Below are positions 17,739-27,270 of a DNA stretch of 52,472 nt, one piece after another; position 1 is the stretch's first letter; the number at the start of each line of letters is the position of its first letter. Location of the stretch: NCBI GenBank assembly GCA_018666065.1, contig JABJAO010000044.1:1-52472 (forward strand), in the 5' to 3' direction. Source of the DNA: Microbacteriaceae bacterium (GTDB lineage Bacteria; Actinomycetota; Actinomycetes; Actinomycetales; Microbacteriaceae). The notes beneath the pieces are model-generated. The model saw only the letters and a list, made by a program, of their open reading frames with translations. It was not told the origin of the DNA and did no database searches. Made by a program: the position numbers and the translations under genes.

Positions 17739-19132
17739 GCCCTCACCCCCGCTTCCGCTCGAACCGAGGCGCGCGCTTCATCGCTCAGGCGCAGGAGCAG
17801 GGCGACGATAATCCAGTTCGCCACAAGGGAGGATCCTCCCGCGGCGAGGAACGGTGTCGTAAGACCTGTGACCGGAATAACCCGGGTGATTCCGCCGATG
17901 ACGACAAAGACTTGGAGGGCAAGAACGAAGCCCAGCCCGGAGGCGAGAAGGCGACCAAAATCGTCGGTTCCCGTGAAACCAACCCGGAGGCCCCGGCTGA
18001 CGAGCAGCAAATACAGGGCAAGGAGGGCAAAGACCCCGAAGATGCCGAGTTCTTCGCCCAAAGCGGCGACGATGTAGTCCGAATTGGCCAACGGGACAAA
18101 ATCTGGCTGGCCCTGACCGAGCCCTTCGCCAATAAAGCCACCCTCGGCAAACCCAAATAGGCCTTGCACCAACTGGTAGGAGCCCCCCACCGCGTTATAG
18201 ACCTCGGGGTTGAACGAGTCCAACCAGCCTTGAAGTCGACCTTGGACGTAGCCCAGCTGACTCGCTGCCACTGCCGCTCCAACAACAAAAAGCGCTCCTC
18301 CAATGCCCAACCACAGGAGGCGATTTGTCGCGATGTAGAGCATGGCGAGGAAGAGCCCGAAATACAGCAGCGAGGTACCCAGGTCGCGCTGGAAAACCAG
18401 CACTCCCATGGCGACAACCCAGACAATCAACAGCGGACCAAGATCTCGAACCCGAGGCCACCGAATACCGCCAAAGGTCGTCCCCACTTTTTGCAGGCTT
18501 TCGCTCGCGGTCATCAGATATCCGGCGAAGAAGACAGCGAGTGCGATTTTGGCGATTTCTCCCGGTTGGAAGGTCATGCCGGCGATATCAACCCAGAGCG
18601 TGGCGCCATTGACGGTTCGACCAATAACAGGCCACAGCGGCATTGTCAGCAGAATTACGCCCACCAGCATCGCAAGATATCGGTAGCGCAGGAGAACTCG
18701 GTAGTTCTTGACCAGGAGTAGCACTCCAATGGCGATGACAAGTGCGACAGCCGTCCACGCCATCTGGCGAACTCCCGCTGCCTCCCACCCGCTGGATCCA
18801 GCCGCAATGTCGAGCCGGTGGATCATGGTGATACCGAGGCCATTGAGCATCGTGGCGATGGGGACGATAAAGGGGTCTGCATCTCTGGCGACCAGCCGGA
18901 GCACGAGATGTAACCCGAGAGTGAGACCCGCGAGCCCTGCTGCGTAGGTCAGCAAGCTCCAGTCCAGTGCACCGAGGGCGCCCCACTGGACTAGCGCCAG
19001 CGCCAGCGCACTGAGGCCCAGCGCAATCACCAGGAGGCCAAGTTCAAGATTGCGCAGCTTTTGGGGCATCCTCACCCGCAACACAACGCGACCGGTGACG
19101 GGAGCGACGGGGGGAACGGTGCTCTGTGTCAT
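17735..19132 (-). CDS. rodA: FtsW/RodA/SpoVE-family SEDS protein
   Basis: Polytopic; FQPGEIAKIALAVFFAGYL, LGTSLLYFGLFLAMLYIAT, TRVIPVTGLTTPFLAAGGSSLVANW. Confidence 0.95.
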   Translation of the reverse strand: MTQSTVPPVAPVTGRVVLRVRMPQKLRNLELGLLVIALGLSALALALVQWGALGALDWSLLTYAAGLAGLTLGLHLVLRLVARDADPFIVPIATMLNGLGITMIHRLDIAAGSSGWEAAGVRQMAWTAVALVIAIGVLLLVKNYRVLLRYRYLAMLVGVILLTMPLWPVIGRTVNGATLWVDIAGMTFQPGEIAKIALAVFFAGYLMTASESLQKVGTTFGGIRWPRVRDLGPLLIVWVVAMGVLVFQRDLGTSLLYFGLFLAMLYIATNRLLWLGIGGALFVVGAAVAASQLGYVQGRLQGWLDSFNPEVYNAVGGSYQLVQGLFGFAEGGFIGEGLGQGQPDFVPLANSDYIVAALGEELGIFGVFALLALYLLLVSRGLRVGFTGTDDFGRLLASGLGFVLALQVFVVIGGITRVIPVTGLTTPFLAAGGSSLVANWIIVALLLRLSDEARASVRAEAGVRA

Positions 19133-19136
19133 CCGA

Positions 19137-20372
19137 TCACCGCCTCAATCGATCGACAATGGCCTGGGCGTCGTCGAGGGATTCGGCCGGGAGAACGGAG
19201 GTGACTCGTTCCTGTTCAAAGATTTGGAGCGAATCCAAGGACACGTCTGTCTGCTCATACAACGTGGAGAGCGAGAGTGGCCCGACGTTTTCTGGCACTC
19301 CCTGGTAGATCGCAACGAAACCGTTGCTTTCGCCCACGAAGTAGCGCGTCTGGGTCCATTCGTAAGCGGCAAAGGCGGCCCCCACAAGTCCGCTGATCAC
19401 CAGGAGAACGGAGAGCGACCACGCCACGCGTCGACGCAGAAGGCGACGGCGGTCCTCGCGGATGAGCTCTTCGAGGTAGTCCGCTTCTGGCTCGAAGTGT
19501 TCGTCTGCAGGGGGCAGCGCCCTCAGCGGATGGAGCAACAGCGCGGGAAGAGCGGGCCTTCTCATCAGCGGGCCAGATTCGTAGGTTACGGGCCCCGCTG
19601 CCGCGCCGACCATTCGGGATTCTGCCGGCGGTGATGTGTCCAGCCCCTCGGCAACCCGGACGATGACAACCGTGACGTTGTCGGGTGCTCCCTCGCTCAA
19701 GCTTTGAGTGATGAGTTTGTGAGCTGCGAGCTCGACATCATCGACCGTGAGGAGTGTTTCAGCGATGTCGCGCTCGGAAACATAGCCGCTGAGCCCATCG
19801 GAGCACAGCAGCCACCGATCGCCAGGCAGGGTGTCGACGATGTGGGTGTCAATTTCAGGGTCGGCGTCGACATCGCCCAAAACCCTCATGAGGACACTCC
19901 GGCGAGGGTGGACGGCGGCTTCTTCGGGCGTGATGCGACCGCTGTCCACGAGGCGCTGGACGAACGTGTGATCTACGGTGATTTGTTCGAGGACACCCTC
20001 ACGAAGACGGTAAATCCGGGAGTCTCCAATGTGGGCGATGACCATCTGGGATTTCACCCGAATCATCGCGCTCACGGTGGTGCCCATCCCCGTCAATTCG
20101 GGGTGCTCTTCGACAGCATTCGTCAGAGTTGCCCCGGCGTCCAAAATCCCGCGGAAGAGTGCTTCGCGCGCTTCCTCCACAGATCCGTGCGTGGAATCGA
20201 GAGCAAAGAGGTGCTTCACGGCCAGCGCGCTGGCCACGTCACCTCCGGCGTGCCCGCCCATTCCATCGGCAACCACAAAGAGGTTGCGACCCACTGATCC
20301 TGAGTCCTGGTTACTCGCGCGAATCTTCCCAATATGGGAAGACGCTGCGCTCAGCACGTGCTCAGGAGCCAT
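19137..20372 (-). CDS. pstP: PP2C-family Ser/Thr phosphatase
   Basis: VVADGMGGHAGGDVAS, GDSRIYRLREG, LLCSDGLSGYV, DNVTVVIVRV; C-terminal TM; synteny. Confidence 0.95.
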   Translation of the reverse strand: MAPEHVLSAASSHIGKIRASNQDSGSVGRNLFVVADGMGGHAGGDVASALAVKHLFALDSTHGSVEEAREALFRGILDAGATLTNAVEEHPELTGMGTTVSAMIRVKSQMVIAHIGDSRIYRLREGVLEQITVDHTFVQRLVDSGRITPEEAAVHPRRSVLMRVLGDVDADPEIDTHIVDTLPGDRWLLCSDGLSGYVSERDIAETLLTVDDVELAAHKLITQSLSEGAPDNVTVVIVRVAEGLDTSPPAESRMVGAAAGPVTYESGPLMRRPALPALLLHPLRALPPADEHFEPEADYLEELIREDRRRLLRRRVAWSLSVLLVISGLVGAAFAAYEWTQTRYFVGESNGFVAIYQGVPENVGPLSLSTLYEQTDVSLDSLQIFEQERVTSVLPAESLDDAQAIVDRLRR

Positions 20373-20377
20373 GGCGG

Positions 20378-20872
20378 TTAAGTCCGCAGTTCAAAAGTCG
20401 TATTGCCAACGCTGACGGGAGTATTGAGAGGAACGGGGGTGGGAATGCTCACGCGCTTGCCATCCACGAAGGTTCCGTTCGTGGAATCGAGGTCTTGAAT
20501 CATCCACTGGTCATTCCAGAGCATCAATCGGGCGTGATGAGTGGACGTCACGTCGTCCCGAATGACCAAGCTGGAATCACCTGATCGTCCAATCGTGACC
20601 TGTTCGTCGGGGACAAGCTCGAGCTCGATCCCCTCCTTGGGCCCACCGGTAATCAGGAGAGCTTTGGCAATTCCACTGGGTGTGGACAGAGCCGGTGCGA
20701 GCGGTGGGGCCTTAGCCGACTCTGCCTGGGCTGACGCCCGTTGCTCTTCCTCCTGGCGGTAGCGGGGTGGACCAAAAAGGTCCGTTCGCAGCGCATAGAC
20801 GATGGCAAAAATGAAGGCCCACAGAAGGCCAAGAAACGCAAGTTGCAGCAGAAACAGCGTTAGCTCACTCAC
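20378..20872 (-). CDS. fhaB: FHA-domain protein FhaB/FipA
   Basis: N-terminal TM and FHA core IGRSGDSSLVIRDDVTSTHHARL...DLDSTNGTFVDGKRV. Confidence 0.92.
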   Translation of the reverse strand: MSELTLFLLQLAFLGLLWAFIFAIVYALRTDLFGPPRYRQEEEQRASAQAESAKAPPLAPALSTPSGIAKALLITGGPKEGIELELVPDEQVTIGRSGDSSLVIRDDVTSTHHARLMLWNDQWMIQDLDSTNGTFVDGKRVSIPTPVPLNTPVSVGNTTFELRT

Positions 20873-21588
20873 GATGTCTCCTCTGTGGCGGTGGGGTGTT
20901 GGTGCGCGAGCGCACGATACGCGGCTTCGGCCTGCGGAACCACCTCAAACAGGATACGCGCCTGGCCGAGCGCAAGTGTGCATCGGTCGGGCAAGGCGCT
21001 GCGTGTAACGCGAACGCCATCGAGTTGTGTGCCATTGGTTGAGCCCAGATCGACGACTTCAGCGCGCTTGCCATCCCAGCGGACTTCGGCGTGGTGCCGC
21101 GAGACTCCCCGCGCAACAACGTGGATATCACTGTCTGTTCCCCGACCGATGACTGTCGACTTTTTGACCAGCGGATAGTGGACCCCATCCCACGACAGCG
21201 TGGGAATCCAGACCACGGGGCCGACATCTGTGCTGGTGACTTCCACCATTCCCTCGGAGAGAGACCCTTTGACCGTCAAGCTCACCTGAAGCTTCTGGGC
21301 AAGTCCATAGCCCCGGAGAGTGGCGTAGTCGGACAGAGCGCCAGTTATCTCCTCCATAAATTCATCGCCGAGGCTGGTGAGGCGCGTGTGGTCTTCGGTG
21401 GAGAGCCCACAAGTGAATTGGTGGGGGGCAATTGTCCTCGTCCTCGATACCGGCTGTGCTCGAGAGTCCATCTCGCGTTTGAGTGCAGCAACAAGTTCGA
21501 CGGGGTGAACTCCGGAGGAAAAAGCTTTCGCGAAAGCCCCACCGACAAGTCGCTCGACGGAGCGTTCAAAACTGTCGAGAAAGCCCAC
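20869..21588 (-). CDS. fhaA: DUF3662/FHA-domain protein FhaA
   Basis: GTG start at 21588 gives MGFLDSFERSVERLVGGAFAKAFSSGVHPVELVAALKREMD; C-terminal FHA IGRGTDSDIHVVARGVSRHHAEV. Confidence 0.92.
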   Translation of the reverse strand: MGFLDSFERSVERLVGGAFAKAFSSGVHPVELVAALKREMDSRAQPVSRTRTIAPHQFTCGLSTEDHTRLTSLGDEFMEEITGALSDYATLRGYGLAQKLQVSLTVKGSLSEGMVEVTSTDVGPVVWIPTLSWDGVHYPLVKKSTVIGRGTDSDIHVVARGVSRHHAEVRWDGKRAEVVDLGSTNGTQLDGVRVTRSALPDRCTLALGQARILFEVVPQAEAAYRALAHQHPTATEETS

Positions 21589-21721
21589 AGTTGACCTCCT
21601 GGCAGGTGGAGTGTTTCTCCTTGTGATGCTAGCTCTCCCAGCATGTGAAGCGTCGAGGACTGGCCTGCTTGGCGCCGCTACTCCTGTGGTAATCTCGGCA
21701 GGTTGATGGGCGACCATCATT

Positions 21722-21804
21722 GCGCGAGTGGCGGAATGGCAGACGCGCTGGCTTCAGGTGCCAGTGCCCGCAAGGGCGTGGGGGTTCAAGTCCCCCCTCG
21801 CGCA
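21722..21804 (+). tRNA. tRNA-Leu (anticodon CAG)
   Basis: GCGCGAG/CTCGCGC acceptor pairing, CTGGC-TTCAGGT-GCCAG anticodon arm, long variable arm, GGGGGTTCAAGTCCCCC T arm. Confidence 0.96.
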
Positions 21805-21806
21805 CG

Positions 21807-22628
21807 TTATGTGCGTCGACCTCGAAAGGTTTTCATGGTCTTGTTGACGCCGAACGCGTCAGCAATCCAGTCAAAGACTGCCGTGGGCAAGAGCCGGAAT
21901 ACTCGCACCGAATAGACCATCCCGGGGAGCAACAACTCTCGCTTCGTGGATTCGATTGCGTCAAGGATCTTGGTAGTCGACTGATCGGGGTCTTGGATGG
22001 GCAGCAAGGGGCTGCCAGATTTCACGCCGTCAAACATTCCGGTGTTGATGTAAAACGGGTTAACGGTGAGGACGCTCACCCCACTGCTGTCGTCGCGAAG
22101 TTCGGCTCGGAGGGATTCCATGAAGCCGACCGCAGCGTGCTTACTGCCGGCGTAATCGGTGAGTTTCGAGGAACCTGCCAAGCCCGCAGCGCTGGCGATC
22201 GTGACCAGACGGCCCTGGTCGCGAGCCACCATCGAGGGAAGAAACGCCTGGATCGTCCAGTACAGGGCGAAGGTGTTGACGTTATAGGTCAGTGCAACAT
22301 CCTTTTCCTCGAGCTCCAGGAAATGCTTGCCCGTGACAACTCCAGCGTTGTTGATCAGGACGTCGAGGTGCCCAATCTTTTCGAGCACCTGTGCTGCCGC
22401 AAGTGAAACCGCGGACTTCTTCGACACGTCAACGGACATCGGTAGCGCCGCGGCCCCTAGGGCCTCCACCTCTTTGGCCACGGCCTTCGCCGCCGGGAGG
22501 TTGAGATCCCACAACACCAGGTGAGACGCCCCGCGTTTCGCCGCACCAAGAGCCATCAAGCGGCCGATGCCACTCCCGGCTCCTGTGATGAGGACGTGTG
22601 TATTGCTCAGGCTGTAGGGCTCACTCAT
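21807..22628 (-). CDS. SDR-family oxidoreductase
   Basis: VLITGAGSGIGRLMA (TGxxxGIG), NNAGV, YAGSKHA (YxxxK). Confidence 0.93.
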   Translation of the reverse strand: MSEPYSLSNTHVLITGAGSGIGRLMALGAAKRGASHLVLWDLNLPAAKAVAKEVEALGAAALPMSVDVSKKSAVSLAAAQVLEKIGHLDVLINNAGVVTGKHFLELEEKDVALTYNVNTFALYWTIQAFLPSMVARDQGRLVTIASAAGLAGSSKLTDYAGSKHAAVGFMESLRAELRDDSSGVSVLTVNPFYINTGMFDGVKSGSPLLPIQDPDQSTTKILDAIESTKRELLLPGMVYSVRVFRLLPTAVFDWIADAFGVNKTMKTFRGRRT

Positions 22629-22633
22629 AGCGT

Positions 22634-24217
22634 CTACTTTCGGAAGGGAAGATATTTCATGAGGCGAAGACCGCGGGTCATGGTCGAGACGAACCGCTCT
22701 GCAGACATTCCTGGGGGAGGGGCAACATTCATGCCACTCTGCGTCGCGATGGTTTGGATGTCCGTGTATTTCTGAATTCCTTCACGCCCGTGGCGACGAC
22801 CGACTCCAGATTCTTTGAATCCACCCATCGGGGCGTCCGTGGAAGCCCAGGACGCGGTGAAACCTTCGTTCACGTTCACGCTGCCTGCTTGGATTTGGGC
22901 TGCAACGCTTTCGGCTCGCGTTTTTGAGCCCCACACACTGGCGTTCAGCCCATACGTAGTGTCGTTTGCCAGGCGAATCGCCTCGTCGTCACTTTGGACG
23001 CGATACAACGCAACTACCGGGCCGAACGTTTCCCTGCGGCACAGCAGCATGTCGTCACTGACGTTGGTGAGCAGGGTTGGCTCGAACGCAAAAGGCGCAA
23101 TATCGGGGCGGTGTCTGCCGCCGGCAAGGACACTCGCCCCATGGTCGCGGGCATCATCCATGTGGGCCTGGACCTTGTCGAGTTGCTCCTGTGAAATGAG
23201 GGCTCCCACGTCGTAGGAAAAATCGAAGGCGCTCCGCAGCCTGAGCTTCTCCACCTCGGCGGTGAGCCGAGGGACAAACTCATCCCAGATTCCATCCTGG
23301 ATGTACATACGTTCAATCGACATACACAGCTGCCCGGCATTGGAGAAGCTCGCCGTTATTGCCCCCTGCACCGCGCGCTCCAGAGGGGCGTCATCGAGCA
23401 CGATCATGGGGTTTTTCCCACCCAATTCGGCAGAGAACCCAATGAGGCGTCGCCCACACTGCTCGGCCACGATTTTCCCGGTCTCTGTCGAGCCGGTGAA
23501 CATCACAAAATTGGCATTGTTGATGATTGCGCTACCCAGTGTCGGCCCATCACCGACGACGACCTGGAAGAGGCCCTCGGGCAATCCCGCTTCGTACAGA
23601 AGATGGAGTGCACTGAGAGCGCTGAAGGGAGTTTGCGCATCGGGTTTCAACACGATGCCATTGCCTGCCATGAGTGCGGGGATTGCGTCGCTGAGAGGAA
23701 GGGTCAGTGGGTAGTTCCAGGGGGTGATCATCCCGACCACACCTTTGGGGTGGAAGTGAACCCTGGCCTGTGTCACGAAAGGCAGGGCGCCCTGGCGCTT
23801 CTGGGGTCGCAGGTGGGCCTCCGCGCTCGTGGCGTAGTAGCGAGCAGTCAGGGCTATGTCGGCAACCTCATCGAAAGCCGACGCCCGGGACTTGCCGGTT
23901 TCCCACTGGACAACGTCAAGCAGCGTTTTTTGGTTATCGAGAACCAGGTCGTGAAAACGCATGATGATGGCTTTTCGGTGTGCAAAAGATGTTGCTTTCC
24001 ACTCTTCCGCTGTGGTTCGGGCGCGCGAAAAGGCCACCTCAACATCGGCGGGCAATGCCTGGGGGAGTGAGGCAATGAGCGACCCATCCAGCGGAGAAAA
24101 GTGATCCTGTGTAGCAGAACCGGGGGCTACCAACTCCGTCCACGCACCGATCTGAGCCTCTGATACCGGTCGAGGACGCGTGGGTTTTTTCTTCTGCTTC
24201 GTTGCGGTGGGAACCAT
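22634..24217 (-). CDS. Succinate-semialdehyde/aldehyde dehydrogenase family protein
   Basis: MITPWNYPLTLPLSDAIPALMAGN, FTGSTETG, ELGGKNPMIVLDDA, NAGQLCMSIER; start at internal Met 24217. Confidence 0.93.
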   Translation of the reverse strand: MVPTATKQKKKPTRPRPVSEAQIGAWTELVAPGSATQDHFSPLDGSLIASLPQALPADVEVAFSRARTTAEEWKATSFAHRKAIIMRFHDLVLDNQKTLLDVVQWETGKSRASAFDEVADIALTARYYATSAEAHLRPQKRQGALPFVTQARVHFHPKGVVGMITPWNYPLTLPLSDAIPALMAGNGIVLKPDAQTPFSALSALHLLYEAGLPEGLFQVVVGDGPTLGSAIINNANFVMFTGSTETGKIVAEQCGRRLIGFSAELGGKNPMIVLDDAPLERAVQGAITASFSNAGQLCMSIERMYIQDGIWDEFVPRLTAEVEKLRLRSAFDFSYDVGALISQEQLDKVQAHMDDARDHGASVLAGGRHRPDIAPFAFEPTLLTNVSDDMLLCRRETFGPVVALYRVQSDDEAIRLANDTTYGLNASVWGSKTRAESVAAQIQAGSVNVNEGFTASWASTDAPMGGFKESGVGRRHGREGIQKYTDIQTIATQSGMNVAPPPGMSAERFVSTMTRGLRLMKYLPFRK

Positions 24218-24309
24218 GGGGCTATCGTCGCGCATTTTCCAGAGTATTGTGCGATTCACCCGCGAGGAAAAGTGGTTATCGTGAAGGGACAGCAGTCAGG
24301 AGGACTCCC

Positions 24310-24540
24310 ATGTCGGCTCAGGTAGTCAGTGTCAGCGGTATGACGTGCCAGCATTGCGTGACAGCGGTCACCACAGAGCTCTCCGGTATCCCCGGAGTTA
24401 CTGACGTGAGCATCGAGCTCAAGCCCGAGGGCGTTTCACTCGTGACGCTAGTGGCTGATGCTGAGGTGTCTGCAGACGCTCTGGGCGACGCAATCGGCGA
24501 AGCCGGATACACAATGGAGGGGGCGATCGAAACCTCGTGA
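24310..24540 (+). CDS. copZ: Heavy-metal-associated (CopZ-like) copper chaperone
   Basis: MSAQVVSVSGMTCQHCVTAVTTELSGIPGVTDVSIEL: MxCxxC HMA domain; overlaps the start of copA. Confidence 0.92.
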   Translation: MSAQVVSVSGMTCQHCVTAVTTELSGIPGVTDVSIELKPEGVSLVTLVADAEVSADALGDAIGEAGYTMEGAIETS

Positions 24541-26738
24541 GCCTTCCCGTTCAGCTCGACATCGAGGGCATGACGTGTGCGTCCTGTGCGACGCGCGTCG
24601 AGAAAGCACTGAACAAGGTTGACGGCGTCGAGGCCAGCGTCAACTACGCCACAGAGCAGGCCACTATTCTCGGCGAGGCCTCACCGGAGATGTTGATCCA
24701 AGCGATCGAAAACGCCGGCTATCACGCTGTTGTGCATTCCTCCACGCCGAGCGCCACAGATGACCCCATGGTCGCCTTGCGCAACCGGCTACTTATTTCT
24801 GCCTCGATGACACTGCCGGTCATGGTGCTGAGCATGGTGCCGGCATTCCAATTCCTCTACTGGCAATGGGTGGTGTTTGCGCTTGCCGTTCCGGTAGCGA
24901 CCTGGGGCGCCTGGCCGTTCCATCGTGCGGCAGCCATTAATGCTCGCCACGGCGTTGCGACGATGGACACCTTGATTTCTGTTGGCGTTGGCGCGGCTCT
25001 GGGATGGTCGCTCTACGCGTTGTTCTTCGGTGGCGCCGGGATGCCCGGCATGACGATGACCCTTGAATTGTTTGGCCAGCCCGGTGAGGGAAGTAACGAG
25101 ATTTACCTCGAGGTCGCAGCCGCGGTCACGACCTTTATGTTGTTGGGTCGATACCTGGAGCATCGAGCGAAGCGTGATGCTGGTGCCGCGTTGAGGGCGT
25201 TGATGGAATCAGGAGCCACAGAGGCGAGCGTTCTCCGAGACGGCGTAGAAAAACTTCTTCCCTTGGCCATGGTCAAGCCAGGAGATGTGATGGTGGTTCG
25301 CCCGGGAGAGCGCATCCCTACAGATGGTGAAATTCTTGAGGGGTCGGCAGCAATCGATACCTCCATGATGACCGGGGAGTCGGTCCCTGTCGATGTCTCT
25401 GTGGGCGACAGCGTGCTCGGTGGGACGATTAACACCTCTGGTTTCCTCAACGTCCGAGCGACCCGCGTGGGTGATGACACCGAGCTTGCGCGCATGGCGA
25501 CACTCGTGGAGCGTGCGCAAACTGGAAAATCTGATGCTCAGCGTCTTGCTGATCGAATCTCGGCAGTCTTTGTTCCGATTGTCATCACGATTGCCATCGT
25601 GACGTTCGTGGTCTGGATGGCCGTTGATGGCAGTGTCACGATCGCATTCCAGGCTGCTGTGGCAACGCTCATCATTGCGTGCCCGTGCGCTCTGGGGCTG
25701 GCTACCCCGACTGCGTTATTGGTGGGAACCGGCAGGGGGGCGCAGTTAGGGCTTCTCATCAGTGGTCCGGAGGTCCTTGAGCACAGCCGCTCTTTGGACA
25801 CGATTGTGCTGGATAAGACCGGAACTCTCACCACCGGGCGCATGAAGGCACTCGCTGTTCATTCGTCCTCTGGCGTGAGCGCCAGTGACGTGTTGGGGAT
25901 TGCTGCTGCGATCGAGGCGGGATCCGAGCACCCTCTTGCTCGCGCGATTGTCGACCACGCCCGAAGCGAGAGGGTTCCCGAGATAGAGGCCACTGGTTTC
26001 GTCGCCGAAGTTGGATTTGGCGCCCGCGCCCAAGTGGCGGGGGTTGTTGCCGCCGTGGGTCGGCCTGCGTGGTTGGAGAGCGAGGGATTCGATCTAGCTC
26101 CAGAGCTAGGGCACACCCTCGAGGAGCTTCATCGCTCAGGAAACACCGTTGTCGGGGTCGGCTCAGGCACACAGATCCTCGGATTGATCCAGATTGCGGA
26201 CACGCTCAAAGAATCGAGTACAGAGGCAATCCAGAAGTTGAAGGATTTGGGGCTGACCGTCATTATGGCGACGGGAGACCATGAGTCCGTGGCCCGCGCC
26301 ATTGCCGAATCGGTGGGAATTGAACACAGTGAGGCTGGGCTTACCCCCGAGGGCAAAGCCGCGCTCGTTGCTCGGCTGCAAGCTGAAGGACACCAGGTTG
26401 CGATGGTGGGCGATGGAATCAACGACGCACCCGCGCTCGCCACAGCAAACCTCGGAATCGCGATGGGAACGGGAACCGACGCGGCGATGAGCGCGGGTGA
26501 TCTCACTATTACCCGCGGGGACCTTATGGGGGTTGTCGATGGAATTCGACTGGCTCGACGAACCCTCGGAACCATTCGGGGGAACCTGTTTTGGGCCTTC
26601 GCCTACAACGTCGCAGCGATTCCACTAGCGGTCACAGCGGCCTTGAACCCTGTGGTGGCAGGGCTTGCGATGGCGTTTTCGTCGGTTTTTGTGGTGACTA
26701 ACTCGCTGCGTCTTCGCTCTTTTCGCCCCACCAGATAG
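24537..26738 (+). CDS. copA: Copper-translocating P1B-type ATPase
   Basis: N-terminal GMTCASCA; TGESVPV, CPCALGLATP, DKTGTLTTG, GDGINDAPAL. Confidence 0.96.
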   Translation: MSLPVQLDIEGMTCASCATRVEKALNKVDGVEASVNYATEQATILGEASPEMLIQAIENAGYHAVVHSSTPSATDDPMVALRNRLLISASMTLPVMVLSMVPAFQFLYWQWVVFALAVPVATWGAWPFHRAAAINARHGVATMDTLISVGVGAALGWSLYALFFGGAGMPGMTMTLELFGQPGEGSNEIYLEVAAAVTTFMLLGRYLEHRAKRDAGAALRALMESGATEASVLRDGVEKLLPLAMVKPGDVMVVRPGERIPTDGEILEGSAAIDTSMMTGESVPVDVSVGDSVLGGTINTSGFLNVRATRVGDDTELARMATLVERAQTGKSDAQRLADRISAVFVPIVITIAIVTFVVWMAVDGSVTIAFQAAVATLIIACPCALGLATPTALLVGTGRGAQLGLLISGPEVLEHSRSLDTIVLDKTGTLTTGRMKALAVHSSSGVSASDVLGIAAAIEAGSEHPLARAIVDHARSERVPEIEATGFVAEVGFGARAQVAGVVAAVGRPAWLESEGFDLAPELGHTLEELHRSGNTVVGVGSGTQILGLIQIADTLKESSTEAIQKLKDLGLTVIMATGDHESVARAIAESVGIEHSEAGLTPEGKAALVARLQAEGHQVAMVGDGINDAPALATANLGIAMGTGTDAAMSAGDLTITRGDLMGVVDGIRLARRTLGTIRGNLFWAFAYNVAAIPLAVTAALNPVVAGLAMAFSSVFVVTNSLRLRSFRPTR

Positions 26739-27270
26739 AAACCTGACCATGGACAAACTCCTCCATGGTCACCTCATCCGGGTCAAGCGCGCGCGCCTCC
26801 CGGTATTCCGCGGTGAAGTAGACGTCCCGGCGCTCTGAGGCCCACTCTCTAATGGCGTCGAGGGGGTCGCGCGGCAGCGCGCTTTGTTTCTTGATCGTCC
26901 GAAAAACTCCTCGCACCCCAATAATGAGAAACGACAGCCCCAGTGCCCCGCCGATCCCGATCACCCAACCGGGAAGGGCGAAAGGAGAGACCACAATCGT
27001 GAACAATCCCAGGGCCGCGAGCGAGAACCAGTTACCCAGTGCGCGCGCGGGAAGGGGAGCAAGGCTTCGAAAGAAGGTGTACCAGGCGGTTCCGTTTTCT
27101 TCCCACCAGGGCCACGACGCGGGAATCGGTGGCGCCTCTGGGTAGGGTTTCCACTCTGAGGTGGGCTGGAAGCCCTGGTAGAGGCTGATCCAGCGAGGCT
27201 GGGGCATTCGCCAGCCATCGGGCGGGTTGAATCTCAAGGGCAAACTGGCCAGGTCTACCTGGTTTCTCAT
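26698..27270 (-). CDS. Hypothetical membrane protein
   Basis: ATG at 27270 overlaps the upstream MFS stop (ATGA); MRNQVDLASLPLRFNPPDGWRMPQPRWISLYQGFQPTSEW...; two hydrophobic segments. The longer ORF-track start overlaps the MFS gene and is unlikely. Confidence 0.75.
   Translation of the reverse strand: MRNQVDLASLPLRFNPPDGWRMPQPRWISLYQGFQPTSEWKPYPEAPPIPASWPWWEENGTAWYTFFRSLAPLPARALGNWFSLAALGLFTIVVSPFALPGWVIGIGGALGLSFLIIGVRGVFRTIKKQSALPRDPLDAIREWASERRDVYFTAEYREARALDPDEVTMEEFVHGQVSIWWGEKSEDAAS

Noticed and set aside
12816-21588. Novel kinase/phosphatase/FHA signalling island
   Set aside because: Gene content and order match the conserved actinobacterial fhaA-fhaB-pstP-rodA-pbpA-pknA-pknB cluster; only the domain details of the kinases are listed as findings.
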